Positions 9,072 through 17,334 of a DNA stretch of 64,000 nucleotides are shown here, one piece after another (the first letter of the stretch is position 1; each line of letters begins with the position of its first letter). The DNA lies in assembly GCA_903873585.1 (NCBI GenBank), contig CAIQOV010000033.1, forward strand, positions 46,230 to 110,229, written 5' to 3'. Under the pieces are notes generated by a model. That model saw only the letters and a list, made by a program, of their open reading frames with translations, was not told the origin of the DNA and did not search any database. The position numbers and the translations under genes were made by a program. This DNA comes from an uncultured Rhodobacterales bacterium (lineage in GTDB: Bacteria; Pseudomonadota; Alphaproteobacteria; Rhodobacterales; Rhodobacteraceae).

Positions 9072-9797
9072 ATGACCTACTGCGTTGGCCTGCTGCTGAA
9101 CGAAGGCGCTGTTTTGCTATCTGACACCCGCACCAATGCGGGATTGGATAACATTTCCACCTATCGCAAAATGTTCTTCTTTGAAGACCCAGGCGAGCGG
9201 GTGATCGTGATCATGACGGCGGGCAGCCTGTCTTTAACCCAAACCACCTTGGCGCGGCTGAAAGAGGCGGTCGACGACCCCGAGTCGACCGAGGAAACCT
9301 CGATCATGAAAGCGCCCACGATCCTGCAAGCGGCAGGGATCATCGGCAATATGCTGGCCACCGTGCGCGGTGAGATTGAAGACAAGCTGACGGCGATGAA
9401 ACAGGGGGCGACCGCCAGCCTGATCGTTGCAGGCCAGCGCAAAGGCGGGGCGATGCGGTTGTTTTTGATCTATCCTGAAGGCAATTTCATCCAAGCGACC
9501 GAAGACACGCCGTTCTTGCAAATCGGCGAGCATAAATACGGCAAACCCATTCTCGACCGCGTGGTCAAGCCCACCACCAGCCTTGCGGACGCGCAAAAGG
9601 CGGTGCTTTTGTCGATGGATTCAACGCTGCGATCAAACCTGTCGGTGGGGATGCCGTTAGACCTGTGCATCCTGCCGCGCGATACCTGCCAGATCACGGG
9701 CAAACGCCGGATCGAAGCGGGCGACGAAGCCTTTCGCGCCATGAGCGAGGCGTGGAGCCGTGCTTTGCGCGATGGGTTTGCCCAGATCAAGCTGTAG
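9072..9797 (+). CDS. Proteasome-type protease, ancestral beta subunit (Anbu/BPH)
   Basis: A 241-residue N-terminal nucleophile hydrolase. It starts MTYCVGLLL, so removal of Met would expose Thr as nucleophile, and continues with SDTRTNAGLDNIS, a clear Anbu/proteasome-beta pattern; MTAGSLSLTQ matches the core of the fold. Length agrees with Anbu rather than HslV or the 20S beta subunit. It closes the ATP-grasp, alpha-E and transglutaminase set with a gap of 30 bases, the context in which Anbu is known. Anbu forms open-ring or helical oligomers; the natural substrate is not settled. Confidence 0.9.
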   Translation: MTYCVGLLLNEGAVLLSDTRTNAGLDNISTYRKMFFFEDPGERVIVIMTAGSLSLTQTTLARLKEAVDDPESTEETSIMKAPTILQAAGIIGNMLATVRGEIEDKLTAMKQGATASLIVAGQRKGGAMRLFLIYPEGNFIQATEDTPFLQIGEHKYGKPILDRVVKPTTSLADAQKAVLLSMDSTLRSNLSVGMPLDLCILPRDTCQITGKRRIEAGDEAFRAMSEAWSRALRDGFAQIKL

Positions 9798-9844
9798 CGC
9801 CACCCCCCCGCACGCCGCAGGGCAGTTCAACTTCGGTGAAAGGG

Positions 9845-10780
9845 TTAAGGCGCGTTTGAAAAAAGCTCGACGCAGTCGGCGATGAAGGCTGCGCGCGGTT
9901 CAGGGCGCTCCATCAGGATTTCGTGTTCAGCGCCTGTCACAATGACCAAGCGGCCAGTCTTCCATCTCCGCATGCGCGCATGAATGGGGGCGGTGTCAAC
10001 AATGCGTTCGAAGCTGCCCAAGGCGCATAAGCACGGCAGCGGGGGGCAAGCCAAAGGGCGCAGGGCATGGCATTCGGCCAAGGCGGCGCGCAGCCAGCCA
10101 AAACTGGGGCCGCCCAGCGACATTTCCGGATGGGCTGCGGCTTGGGCGCGCATATAGCGCCAATGGTCAAGATCGCGGGTCAGGGTATTGCCGGCAAAGG
10201 GCACGTCCAGCACATAGGTCATAGGGCCAGTGCCGGGGGCATAAAGATGGTCAAACGACAGATGGCGCGAGGCGGCAGACAGGGCGTTGGCCAAAGGCCG
10301 CGTCCACGCTGACAGCAAGATGCCCCACATCGGGGCCGAAAAGGCTGCGGCTTGAAAGGGCAGGCCACGGATCAGGGCGCGCAGGCCAATGGCGCCGCCC
10401 ATCGAATGGGCCAGAAGGTAGAAGGGCTGGGGCAGACCTTGGGCCTTGGCGAGATCTAAAAGGCAGTCAAGGTCGCGTTGATATTCGCCAAAGTCGCTGA
10501 CATGGCCCACCTTTGGGTCAGACAAGGCGCGGGCAGAGCGGCCTTGCCCGCGCCAATCTAGAGTTAGGGTCGCAAAGCCAGCCTTGGCAAAATCAGCGGC
10601 GGTGCGGCCGTATTTTTCGATATATTCGGTGCGACCGGGCAGCAGCACCACAGTGCCCTTGGGCGCGTCTGGTGTCCAAATTCCGGCGCGAATCTGTTTG
10701 CCGTCTGCGGTTTTCAGCCAAACGGCGCGGCCCCCCAGCGGGCCTTCGGCCAGAACATTGTCCAGCGGCGCGGCGTTCAT
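9845..10780 (-). CDS. Alpha/beta hydrolase, lysophospholipase-like
   Basis: A 311-residue serine hydrolase related to monoacylglycerol lipase/PldB. The nucleophile elbow AHSMGG is near residue 125. The oxyanion-hole region is VVLLPGRTEYIEKY, a variant of the usual HGxGE, and the DWRGQGRS motif follows. The catalytic His is probably in VTGAEHEILME near the C-terminus, a classic lysophospholipase ending. No signal peptide is seen. Its start overlaps the end of the SCP2-domain gene upstream by four bases, so the two genes form a small operon and may act together on lipids. Confidence 0.87.
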   Translation of the reverse strand: MNAAPLDNVLAEGPLGGRAVWLKTADGKQIRAGIWTPDAPKGTVVLLPGRTEYIEKYGRTAADFAKAGFATLTLDWRGQGRSARALSDPKVGHVSDFGEYQRDLDCLLDLAKAQGLPQPFYLLAHSMGGAIGLRALIRGLPFQAAAFSAPMWGILLSAWTRPLANALSAASRHLSFDHLYAPGTGPMTYVLDVPFAGNTLTRDLDHWRYMRAQAAAHPEMSLGGPSFGWLRAALAECHALRPLACPPLPCLCALGSFERIVDTAPIHARMRRWKTGRLVIVTGAEHEILMERPEPRAAFIADCVELFSNAP

Positions 10781-11064
10781 CGCAGGGCCTGCCCCAGCTT
10801 CATCGCCAAGGCAAACGGCCCGTCCAGCGCCAGTTTGCCCGACATATAGGCCGAGGCGGCCGAAAGTTCCCCCGCCAGAAGCGCTTGAAAGACTTCTGTC
10901 GTGGCCGTTAGCGTCACCTCTGCCGGATCATCACCCGCGCGCACGCCCGCCGCATCGCAGATAATCGCGCCTTCGCCCAAGAAAACAAACTTCGCCACGC
11001 CGTCAAACCCCGCCCCCAGCTTAGACGACAAGGCGGCCATGGCGGCGTCGATCACTTTGCTCAT
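10777..11064 (-). CDS. SCP2 sterol-binding domain protein
   Basis: A 95-residue single-domain protein of the SCP2/sterol carrier fold. Helix KLGAGFDGVAKFVFLGEGAIICDA leads into DPAEVTLTATTEVFQALLAGEL and the lipid-pocket segment AYMSGKLALDGPFALAMKLG, the typical order. The start chosen is MSKVIDAAM (ATG at 11064); an in-frame ATG 12 bases upstream cannot be excluded. It probably binds a hydrophobic ligand. It is translationally coupled to the lysophospholipase-like gene downstream. The ligand is unknown. Confidence 0.85.
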   Translation of the reverse strand: MSKVIDAAMAALSSKLGAGFDGVAKFVFLGEGAIICDAAGVRAGDDPAEVTLTATTEVFQALLAGELSAASAYMSGKLALDGPFALAMKLGQALR

Positions 11065-11127
11065 CAAAGGCTCCATTCTTGCAGCGCGGCACTGGCGTTC
11101 GCTGCGCTATACGCTAGTTTGACCTTT

Positions 11128-11688
11128 ATGAAAGCCCTGCGCCCGCTTGCCAATGGTATCGTTGTGGCCGTTTCGCTGTTTGCGGCGGGGCTGGCACCGG
11201 TTTGGGCAGATTCTGCGCGGTTGGACACGCTGTTTGCTCAGTTGCAAAGCGCCAATGACGCGGATGCCGCGACGATCACGCAAGACATTTGGCTGGAATG
11301 GTCAAAATCCGGCTCGCCTTCCATGGATTTTCTGCTCAAACGCGGGCAAGACGCGCTGGCTTCGGGCGACCCTTTGGCCGCCATCGACCATCTTTCGGCC
11401 CTGATCGACCATGCGCCAGATTTCGCCGAAGCCTACAATATCCGCGCCACCGCCTATTTCCAGATCGGCCAGTTGGGCCTGTCGCTGGCCGATGTGGCCA
11501 AAACCCTTGCCCTGAACCCGCGCCATTTTGGCGCTTTATCCGGCCTTGGCATGATATTTGAGGAGTTGAACGAGCCGGATAAAGCGTTAGAGGTTTACCG
11601 CGCGGCCCTAAAACTGAACCCGCATCTGAAAGACGTGCAAGACGCCGTCAAACGGCTAGACGCGCAACTGGGCGGGCAGGAGCTGTAA
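11128..11688 (+). CDS. Exported tetratricopeptide repeat protein
   Basis: A 186-residue protein with an N-terminal signal peptide (MKALRPLANGIVVAVSLFAAGLAPVWA) and about three TPR units in the remainder. Examples are DPLAAIDHLSALIDHAPDFAEAY, QLGLSLADVAKTLALNPRH and EPDKALEVYRAALKLNPH, which show the TPR pattern of small and large hydrophobic residues ending in Pro. It probably acts in the periplasm as a protein-interaction module. Its TAA is followed directly by the GTG of the helicase gene, so both are likely on one transcript, though no functional link is obvious. Confidence 0.85.
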   Translation: MKALRPLANGIVVAVSLFAAGLAPVWADSARLDTLFAQLQSANDADAATITQDIWLEWSKSGSPSMDFLLKRGQDALASGDPLAAIDHLSALIDHAPDFAEAYNIRATAYFQIGQLGLSLADVAKTLALNPRHFGALSGLGMIFEELNEPDKALEVYRAALKLNPHLKDVQDAVKRLDAQLGGQEL

Positions 11689-14658
11689 GTGCACGAACCT
11701 TCAAGGGTGACGGCGGTCTTGGGGCCGACCAACACCGGCAAAACCCATTATGCCATCGAAAAGATGCTGGCCCACCGCACCGGCGTGATGGGCCTTCCTC
11801 TGCGCCTGCTGGCGCGCGAGGTGTATGACCGCATCGTCAAGCTGCGCGGGCCTTCGGTGGTGGCGCTGATCACGGGGGAAGAGCGCATTGTGCCCGATCG
11901 CCCGCTGTATTGGGTGGCCACAACCGAAGCGATGCCGCTAGAGATTGGCGCGGATATTGTGGTGGTGGACGAGATCCAGCTTTGCGCTGATCCCGAACGC
12001 GGCCATGTCTTCACAAACCGCCTGCTGCACGCGCGCGGCTTGCTGGAAACGCTGTTCCTAGGGTCTGACACCATGCGCCCCGCCATTGCGGGCCTGATCC
12101 CCGGCGTGCAGTTCATGCGCAAGGAACGCATGTCGACCCTGACCTTTGCAGGTTCGAAAAAGATAAGTCGGATGCCAGAAAGATCGGCTATTGTTGGCTT
12201 TTCGGTTGAAAATGTCTATGCCATCGCCGAGCTGATCCGCCGCACCAAGGGGGGCTGCGCCGTGGTGATGGGCGCTTTAAGCCCGCGCACGCGCAACGCG
12301 CAGGTTGCCATGTATCAAAACGGCGAGGTGGATTATCTGGTGGCCACCGATGCGATTGGCATGGGGCTGAACCTTGATATCAAACACGTCGCCTTCGCCT
12401 CGACCGCCAAGTTTGACGGGCGCAGGATGCGGATGTTGAACGTGCAGGAAATTGGCCAGATCGCAGGGCGTGCGGGGCGGCATACCGAAGACGGCACCTT
12501 TGGCGTCACAGGCGAGGCGCGGCCTTTTGACGAAGAAGAGATCGAGGCGATTGAAGCGCATAAGTTTGAACCCGTTCGCAAACTGATGTGGCGCAATGCT
12601 GACCTTGATTTCGCCTCGGCCGAACGCCTGATCCGGTCTTTGGAAAAGCCGACCTATGACCCTTGGCTCTCGCGCGCGCGCGATGCCGATGATGTCTTGG
12701 CGCTGAAATATCTGTCGGGCCTGCCCGAGGTGATCGAAAAACTCACCGGCCCGCAGCGCGTGCGCCTGCTTTGGGATGTCTGCCGCGTGCCCGATTTTCG
12801 CGGCGCGTCAGATAATGAACACTTCTCGCTTTTAACACGGCTGTTCGAATTCCTGACCGGTCGTGGCCTGTCGCAGACGCGAATCCCGTCGGATTGGTTG
12901 AAAAAGGCCATTGAGCGCATCGACAAACCGGGCGGTGATATTGACACAATCTCAAAACGTCTGGCCTATATCCGCACTTGGACCTATGTAGCCCAGCGTA
13001 AAGGCTGGTTGGAAGACGAAAGCCATTGGCGCGACGAGACGCGTACAGTAGAAGATCGTTTGTCAGATGGCCTGCACTTGGCGCTGACGCAAAGATTTGT
13101 TGACCGGCGCACCTCTGTGTTGCTGCGGCGGTTGAAGCAGAAGGAGACCCTCGTGGCCGAGGTGAATGACAAGGGCGAAGTCACTGTAAGTGGCGAATTT
13201 GTAGGCAAGCTGGACGGGTTCCGGTTCCGGCAGGACGCGACCAAGTCGCCGGAAGAGGCGCAGACCCTGCGTCAGGCGGCACTTGGGGCGCTTAAGCCCG
13301 AGTTTCACCTAAGGGCGGACCGTTTCTATAACGCGCCCGATACCGAGATGGATTATTCCACCCAAGGTGGCCTGATGTGGGGCAGCTCTGCCGTGGGCAA
13401 GCTGGTCAAAGGGGCGGAAGCCCTGCGCCCGCAAGTTGAAGTGTTTGTCGATGAAGAAGCCGGCCCAGATGTGGCCGACAAGGTGCGCCGCCGCGCGCAG
13501 CATTTCATCGACCGCAAAGTCGCCGCCCTGTTCGAACCCCTCGCCGCGATGTCGCGCGACGAAGGATTGACGGGTCTTGCGCGCGGCTTTGCCTTCCGCC
13601 TTGTCGAAGCGATGGGTGTTATCCCGCGCGAAGATGTGGCCGAGGATGTCAAAGCGCTTGATCAAGACTCGCGCGCCGCTTTGCGCAAGCACGGTGTGCG
13701 CTTTGGCCAGTTCACCATCTTTTTGCCCTTGCTGCTTAAACCCGCCGCCACCCGCCTGCGTTTGGTGCTGTGGAGCTTGTGGTCGGGCCTGCAAGAGTTT
13801 CCTGAAAGCCCGCCGCCCGGTTTGGTCACGATCCCCAACTTGGCCGAAGTGCCGCGCACGCATTACACGCTGTCGGGCTATCACCCGTCGGGCACCCGCG
13901 CGATTCGCATTGATATGCTGGAACGCTTGGCTGACATTTTGCGCACCAAAGACAGCCGCGCTGGCTTTGAAGCCACGCCTGATATGCTGTCGATCACCGG
14001 CATGACGCTGGACCAATTCGTCGATCTGATGGCCGGTTTGGGCTATAAGGGCGAAAAGGGCGAACGCGCCAAGGTTAAAGCCGCCCCCGTGGTAGAGGCG
14101 AAGGTGGAAGAGCCGGTGTCGTTGAACCCGGTTCCTGAAGAAGTGTCGCTGATCAACCCCGTGGTGGAAGAACCCGTGGTTGAGCTCGAGGCTGCGGTTG
14201 AAACGGCGCCTGAGATGGAAGCCTATTTCACCTTCACATGGGCCCCCAAACCGCGCGCTCGGCCAGAACGCCCCGCCCGTCCGGAACGCAGCGCTGAACC
14301 ACGCGCCGATCGTGCCCCGCGCTCTGGCGCACGCCCCGATCGTGGCCCGCGCAAAGATGCAGCCCCCGTGGTTGAAGGTGAAACTCCGGCAGTTGACGGG
14401 GCCGCAGCGCCTGTCTCTGAACCCCGCCCGCGCCGTGAAGGTGGTGGGTACAAGGGCAACAAACCGCGTGACGGCCAAGGCGAGGGTCGGTCTGACCGCA
14501 AGCCGCGCCCGAAAGATGGTGGCCGCGAAAACCGCGACGGCGGCAAGCCTGATGCCAAGCCCCAGCGCAGCTTTGAAGCCCGCCCGCCGCGCGTGGAAAA
14601 GCCCATCGACCCAGACAATCCCTTCGCTGTTCTGGCAGCGCTTAAGCTGCAGAAGTGA
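11689..14658 (+). CDS. SUV3-type DEAD/DEAH RNA helicase
   Basis: A 989-residue superfamily-2 helicase beginning at GTG immediately after the TPR stop. Walker A is GPTNTGKT (residues 12-19) and motif II is DEIQ near residue 93. Motif V/VI regions are ATDAIGMGLNLDIKHV and QIAGRAGRH. The order and the DEIQ box match SUV3, the mitochondrial and alphaproteobacterial RNA helicase associated with RNA decay. After about residue 800 comes an acidic, Val/Glu-rich segment, then a long Arg/Pro-rich tail (many RPERPARPER-like units), likely disordered and RNA-binding. The S4-domain gene follows without a gap. Confidence 0.9.
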   Translation: MHEPSRVTAVLGPTNTGKTHYAIEKMLAHRTGVMGLPLRLLAREVYDRIVKLRGPSVVALITGEERIVPDRPLYWVATTEAMPLEIGADIVVVDEIQLCADPERGHVFTNRLLHARGLLETLFLGSDTMRPAIAGLIPGVQFMRKERMSTLTFAGSKKISRMPERSAIVGFSVENVYAIAELIRRTKGGCAVVMGALSPRTRNAQVAMYQNGEVDYLVATDAIGMGLNLDIKHVAFASTAKFDGRRMRMLNVQEIGQIAGRAGRHTEDGTFGVTGEARPFDEEEIEAIEAHKFEPVRKLMWRNADLDFASAERLIRSLEKPTYDPWLSRARDADDVLALKYLSGLPEVIEKLTGPQRVRLLWDVCRVPDFRGASDNEHFSLLTRLFEFLTGRGLSQTRIPSDWLKKAIERIDKPGGDIDTISKRLAYIRTWTYVAQRKGWLEDESHWRDETRTVEDRLSDGLHLALTQRFVDRRTSVLLRRLKQKETLVAEVNDKGEVTVSGEFVGKLDGFRFRQDATKSPEEAQTLRQAALGALKPEFHLRADRFYNAPDTEMDYSTQGGLMWGSSAVGKLVKGAEALRPQVEVFVDEEAGPDVADKVRRRAQHFIDRKVAALFEPLAAMSRDEGLTGLARGFAFRLVEAMGVIPREDVAEDVKALDQDSRAALRKHGVRFGQFTIFLPLLLKPAATRLRLVLWSLWSGLQEFPESPPPGLVTIPNLAEVPRTHYTLSGYHPSGTRAIRIDMLERLADILRTKDSRAGFEATPDMLSITGMTLDQFVDLMAGLGYKGEKGERAKVKAAPVVEAKVEEPVSLNPVPEEVSLINPVVEEPVVELEAAVETAPEMEAYFTFTWAPKPRARPERPARPERSAEPRADRAPRSGARPDRGPRKDAAPVVEGETPAVDGAAAPVSEPRPRREGGGYKGNKPRDGQGEGRSDRKPRPKDGGRENRDGGKPDAKPQRSFEARPPRVEKPIDPDNPFAVLAALKLQK

Positions 14659-14988
14659 TTGGCGGGGCCGGGGGCAAAGACTACCCCCTTTGACAGCCCC
14701 AAACTGCGGCTGGATAAATGGCTATGGCAGGCGCGCTTCTTTAGGGGGCGCGACCTTGCCGCAGAGCTTATCCAAAGCGGCCATCTTCGGTTGAATGGCC
14801 AAAGATGCACCAAGCCCGGCCATGCGGTGGCGGTGGGTGATATGCTGACATTTCCCCAAGGCAGCCAGATTCGCGTCGTGCGCATTCTTGCCTTGGGGCA
14901 AAGGCGCGGCCCTGCGCCCGAAGCACAGGCACTTTTCGCCGACCTTGATGCCCCAAGCGCACCAGACAGCGCATCGTCCCTTGAATGA
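14659..14988 (+). CDS. RNA-binding S4 domain protein (Hsp15-like)
   Basis: A 109-residue protein with an S4 RNA-binding motif, LRLDKWLWQARFFRGRDLAAELI, followed by SGHLRLNGQRCTKPGHAV and VGDMLTF. Hsp15/HslR proteins of this type bind ribosome-associated RNA, rescuing stalled 50S subunits with peptidyl-tRNA in E. coli. No ATG precedes the domain; a TTG directly after the helicase stop (14659) gives a normal N-terminus. The C-terminal 30 residues are acidic and Ala/Ser-rich. Position after an RNA helicase supports a role in RNA handling. Confidence 0.82.
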   Translation: MAGPGAKTTPFDSPKLRLDKWLWQARFFRGRDLAAELIQSGHLRLNGQRCTKPGHAVAVGDMLTFPQGSQIRVVRILALGQRRGPAPEAQALFADLDAPSAPDSASSLE

Positions 14989-15042
14989 TGCTTGCACCTC
15001 GTTTACGCAGACTTTGCTGCGATTTAAGGATGGAATACCCCC

Positions 15043-15381
15043 ATGACCTATGTGGTGATCGACAACTGCATTGCCTGCAAATACACCGACTGCGTGGAAG
15101 TCTGCCCGGTCGATTGTTTTTATGAGGGCGAGAATATGCTCGTCATCCATCCTGACGAATGTATTGATTGCGGTGTGTGCGAACCCGAATGCCCCGCCGA
15201 TGCGATCCGCCCCGATACAGAGCCGGATCTTGACCATTGGGTGACGTTCAACCGCAAATATGCCGAACTTTGGCCGGTGATCGTGACCAAGAAAGACCCG
15301 CTGCCCGACGCCACCGAACGCGACGGCGAAAAGGACAAGCTGAAGAGCTATTTTTCGCAAGCGGCAGGCTTGGGCGGCTGA
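15043..15381 (+). CDS. fdxA: Seven-iron ferredoxin FdxA
   Basis: A 112-residue ferredoxin with one [3Fe-4S] and one [4Fe-4S] cluster. The cysteine pattern [17 protein letters not shown] is at residues 9-25 and [12 protein letters not shown] at about 40-51, as in the Azotobacter ferredoxin I family. The C-terminal extension ([16 protein letters not shown] onward) is typical for the alphaproteobacterial form. It is a small soluble electron carrier. The gene stands alone between the S4 gene and carD, in the conserved order fdxA-carD found in Rhodobacteraceae. Confidence 0.95.
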   Translation: MTYVVIDNCIACKYTDCVEVCPVDCFYEGENMLVIHPDECIDCGVCEPECPADAIRPDTEPDLDHWVTFNRKYAELWPVIVTKKDPLPDATERDGEKDKLKSYFSQAAGLGG

Positions 15382-15652
15382 TTCGCGCCTTTCGGGCGGT
15401 GTTTTGTCGCAAACTTGATGAAAACTGTTGGGGTTAATCCTTTAACAGGCCATTTCGGCCTGATGCAGTTCTTGGAATTTCGCAAATTTTGTGTTATGAA
15501 ATGTTTACAAACAATGAAGGATGCCTAAAGCCCGATCAAAGCCATTGGCTAGAGAAGGTTAATCCGACGGATGTGAGCGTGCATGACAGCGGGACTTCGG
15601 GCCCGCTTCTCTCTTTTCGTTGGGTCGGGCTGTGCCGCATAGGAATGACACA
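15382..15652 (+). other. Intergenic region upstream of carD
   Basis: These 271 bases hold no convincing gene. The stretch 15475-15520 is strikingly AT-rich for this genome (AATTTTGTGTTATGAAATG, then TTTACAAACAATG) and is the most likely promoter region for carD, although I cannot fix a single -35/-10 pair. No strong terminator follows fdxA. Confidence 0.4.
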
Positions 15653-16162
15653 ATGACCAAAAGCAAGAAGCCTGATTTTCATCCCAACGACTTTGTTGTC
15701 TACCCTGCCCACGGGGTCGGCAAGATCATTTCGATTGAAGAGCAAGATATCGCCGGAATGCGGTTGGAATTGTTCGTCATCTCGTTTGAAAAAGACAAAA
15801 TGACCCTGCGGGTGCCCACCCATAAGGCGACCGAAATCGGGATGCGCTCGTTGTCGTCGCCCGATCTGGTGACCAAGGCGCTGGATACTTTGAAGGGCAA
15901 GGCACGTGTGAAGCGCGCGATGTGGTCGCGCCGTGCGCAAGAATATGAACAAAAGATCAACTCGGGCGATCTGATGGCCATCGCCGAAGTGGTGCGCGAC
16001 CTGCACCGGACCGATGACCAGCGCGAGCAATCCTATTCCGAACGCCAGCTTTACGAAGCAGCACTTGAACGCCTGACCCGCGAAGTGGCGGCTGTGGCTG
16101 GCGTTGATGAAGCTGGCGCACAAAAGAAAGTTGGCGAAGTGCTGGTTGGCCGCGCCGCCTAA
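15653..16162 (+). CDS. carD: CarD family transcriptional regulator
   Basis: A 169-residue RNA-polymerase-interacting protein that stabilises open promoter complexes. The N-terminal Tudor-like RID domain is visible as FVVYPAHGVGKIISIEEQDIAG (residues 13-34), with the conserved MTLRVPTHKA segment after it. The C-terminal helical DNA-binding domain includes RAQEYEQKINSGDLMAIAEVVRDLHR. The start is ATG 15653 with AGGA upstream. Length and context next to fdxA are typical. A strong intrinsic terminator follows. Confidence 0.93.
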   Translation: MTKSKKPDFHPNDFVVYPAHGVGKIISIEEQDIAGMRLELFVISFEKDKMTLRVPTHKATEIGMRSLSSPDLVTKALDTLKGKARVKRAMWSRRAQEYEQKINSGDLMAIAEVVRDLHRTDDQREQSYSERQLYEAALERLTREVAAVAGVDEAGAQKKVGEVLVGRAA

Positions 16163-16182
16163 TTTTTCGGGTTATGAAACGC

Positions 16183-16210
16183 AAAGGCGGTCTTTCGGGG
16201 CCGCCTTTTG
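16183..16210 (+). terminator. Intrinsic terminator after carD
   Basis: An 8-bp GC-rich stem, AAAGGCGG paired with CCGCCTTT, around a 10-base loop and followed by T residues. It lies 20 bases after the carD stop and separates carD from cobT. Confidence 0.85.
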
Positions 16211-16299
16211 CATGTCGGGAAACACCGTCAAAGCGTCTGCCATGTCTGGCCATTTGGCCCCCGTCAGGATAGCCATTGCGCCTTGCACAGGAGGCACAA

Positions 16300-17310
16300 T
16301 TGACCCACAGGCCCGCCACTCTCACCGATATTCGCACCCTTTTGGCGACCTTGCCCGTGGCCGATGATGCCGCGACACAAGCAGCTGTGGCGCGCAATGG
16401 TCAACTGACCAAGCCGCCCGGCGCTTTGGGCCGCTTGGAAGATCTGGCGATCTGGCTGGCAGGTTGGCAGGGCACTGACACACCGCGCATCCAAGCGCCA
16501 CAGATTGCGATTTTCGCGGGCAACCACGGCGTTGTGGCGCAGGGCGTTTCGGCCTTTCCGCCCGAAGTGACGGTGCAGATGGTGGCCAATTTCACCCACG
16601 GCGGGGCGGCGATCAACCAACTGGCGAAAACCTTTGGCGCCACGATGACGGTCAACCCCATCGACCTTGACCGCCCGACCGCCGATTTCACCCAATCTGA
16701 CGCGATGAGCGAAGCTGACCTTTTGGCCGCCTTGCTTGTGGGCTGGGATGCTGTCGACCCCAAAGCCGACCTGTTGGTGCCCGGTGAAATGGGAATTGGC
16801 AACACCACCGCTGCCGCAGCCATATCGTGTGCGATGTTCGGTGGTGCGCCCGAAGATTGGGTCGGGCGTGGCACGGGAGTGGATGATGCGGGGTTGGCGC
16901 GCAAAGCCAAGGCCGTGCGCGAAGGTGTTGCGCGTTTAACCTCGCGCGATCCTTTGGCCATTTTGGCAGCCTTGGGCGGGCGCGAGATTGCGGCCATGGC
17001 CGGCGCGATGCTGCGCGCCAGAACCCTGCGCATTCCGGTCATTCTGGATGGCTTTATCGCCTGTTCCGCCGCAGCCATCCTGCACGCCTTTGCCCCAGCC
17101 GCTTTGGATCATTGCGTTGCAGGCCACGCGAGTGCCGAGGCTGCCCATACCCGCCTTCTGGCGCACCTGAACAAACACCCCCTGCTGTCGCTGGGTCTGC
17201 GCTTGGGCGAAGGGTCGGGTGCGGCTTTGGCGATTGGCATCGTGCAGGCGGCGGCGGCCTGTCACTCTGGCATGGCGACCTTTGCCGAAGCCGGTGTCGC
17301 GGCAGGCTAA
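16300..17310 (+). CDS. cobT: Nicotinate-nucleotide--dimethylbenzimidazole phosphoribosyltransferase
   Basis: A 336-residue enzyme making alpha-ribazole phosphate for the lower ligand of cobalamin. Family motifs are [10 protein letters not shown] (residues 28-37), [30 protein letters not shown] and, near the C-terminus, [13 protein letters not shown], which carries the catalytic Glu. I select a TTG start at 16300: AGGAGG at 16289-16294 is at ideal distance and no ATG exists nearby. No cobalamin riboswitch is recognisable in the 90-base leader and no other cob gene is adjacent. Confidence 0.92.
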   Translation: MTHRPATLTDIRTLLATLPVADDAATQAAVARNGQLTKPPGALGRLEDLAIWLAGWQGTDTPRIQAPQIAIFAGNHGVVAQGVSAFPPEVTVQMVANFTHGGAAINQLAKTFGATMTVNPIDLDRPTADFTQSDAMSEADLLAALLVGWDAVDPKADLLVPGEMGIGNTTAAAAISCAMFGGAPEDWVGRGTGVDDAGLARKAKAVREGVARLTSRDPLAILAALGGREIAAMAGAMLRARTLRIPVILDGFIACSAAAILHAFAPAALDHCVAGHASAEAAHTRLLAHLNKHPLLSLGLRLGEGSGAALAIGIVQAAAACHSGMATFAEAGVAAG

Positions 17311-17334
17311 ACGTGGGCGGCCGAAAGGCCCCCG

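Noticed and set aside
16211..16299. Possible cobalamin riboswitch before cobT
   Set aside because: The gap is under 100 bases and I see no B12-box-like segment or switch architecture.
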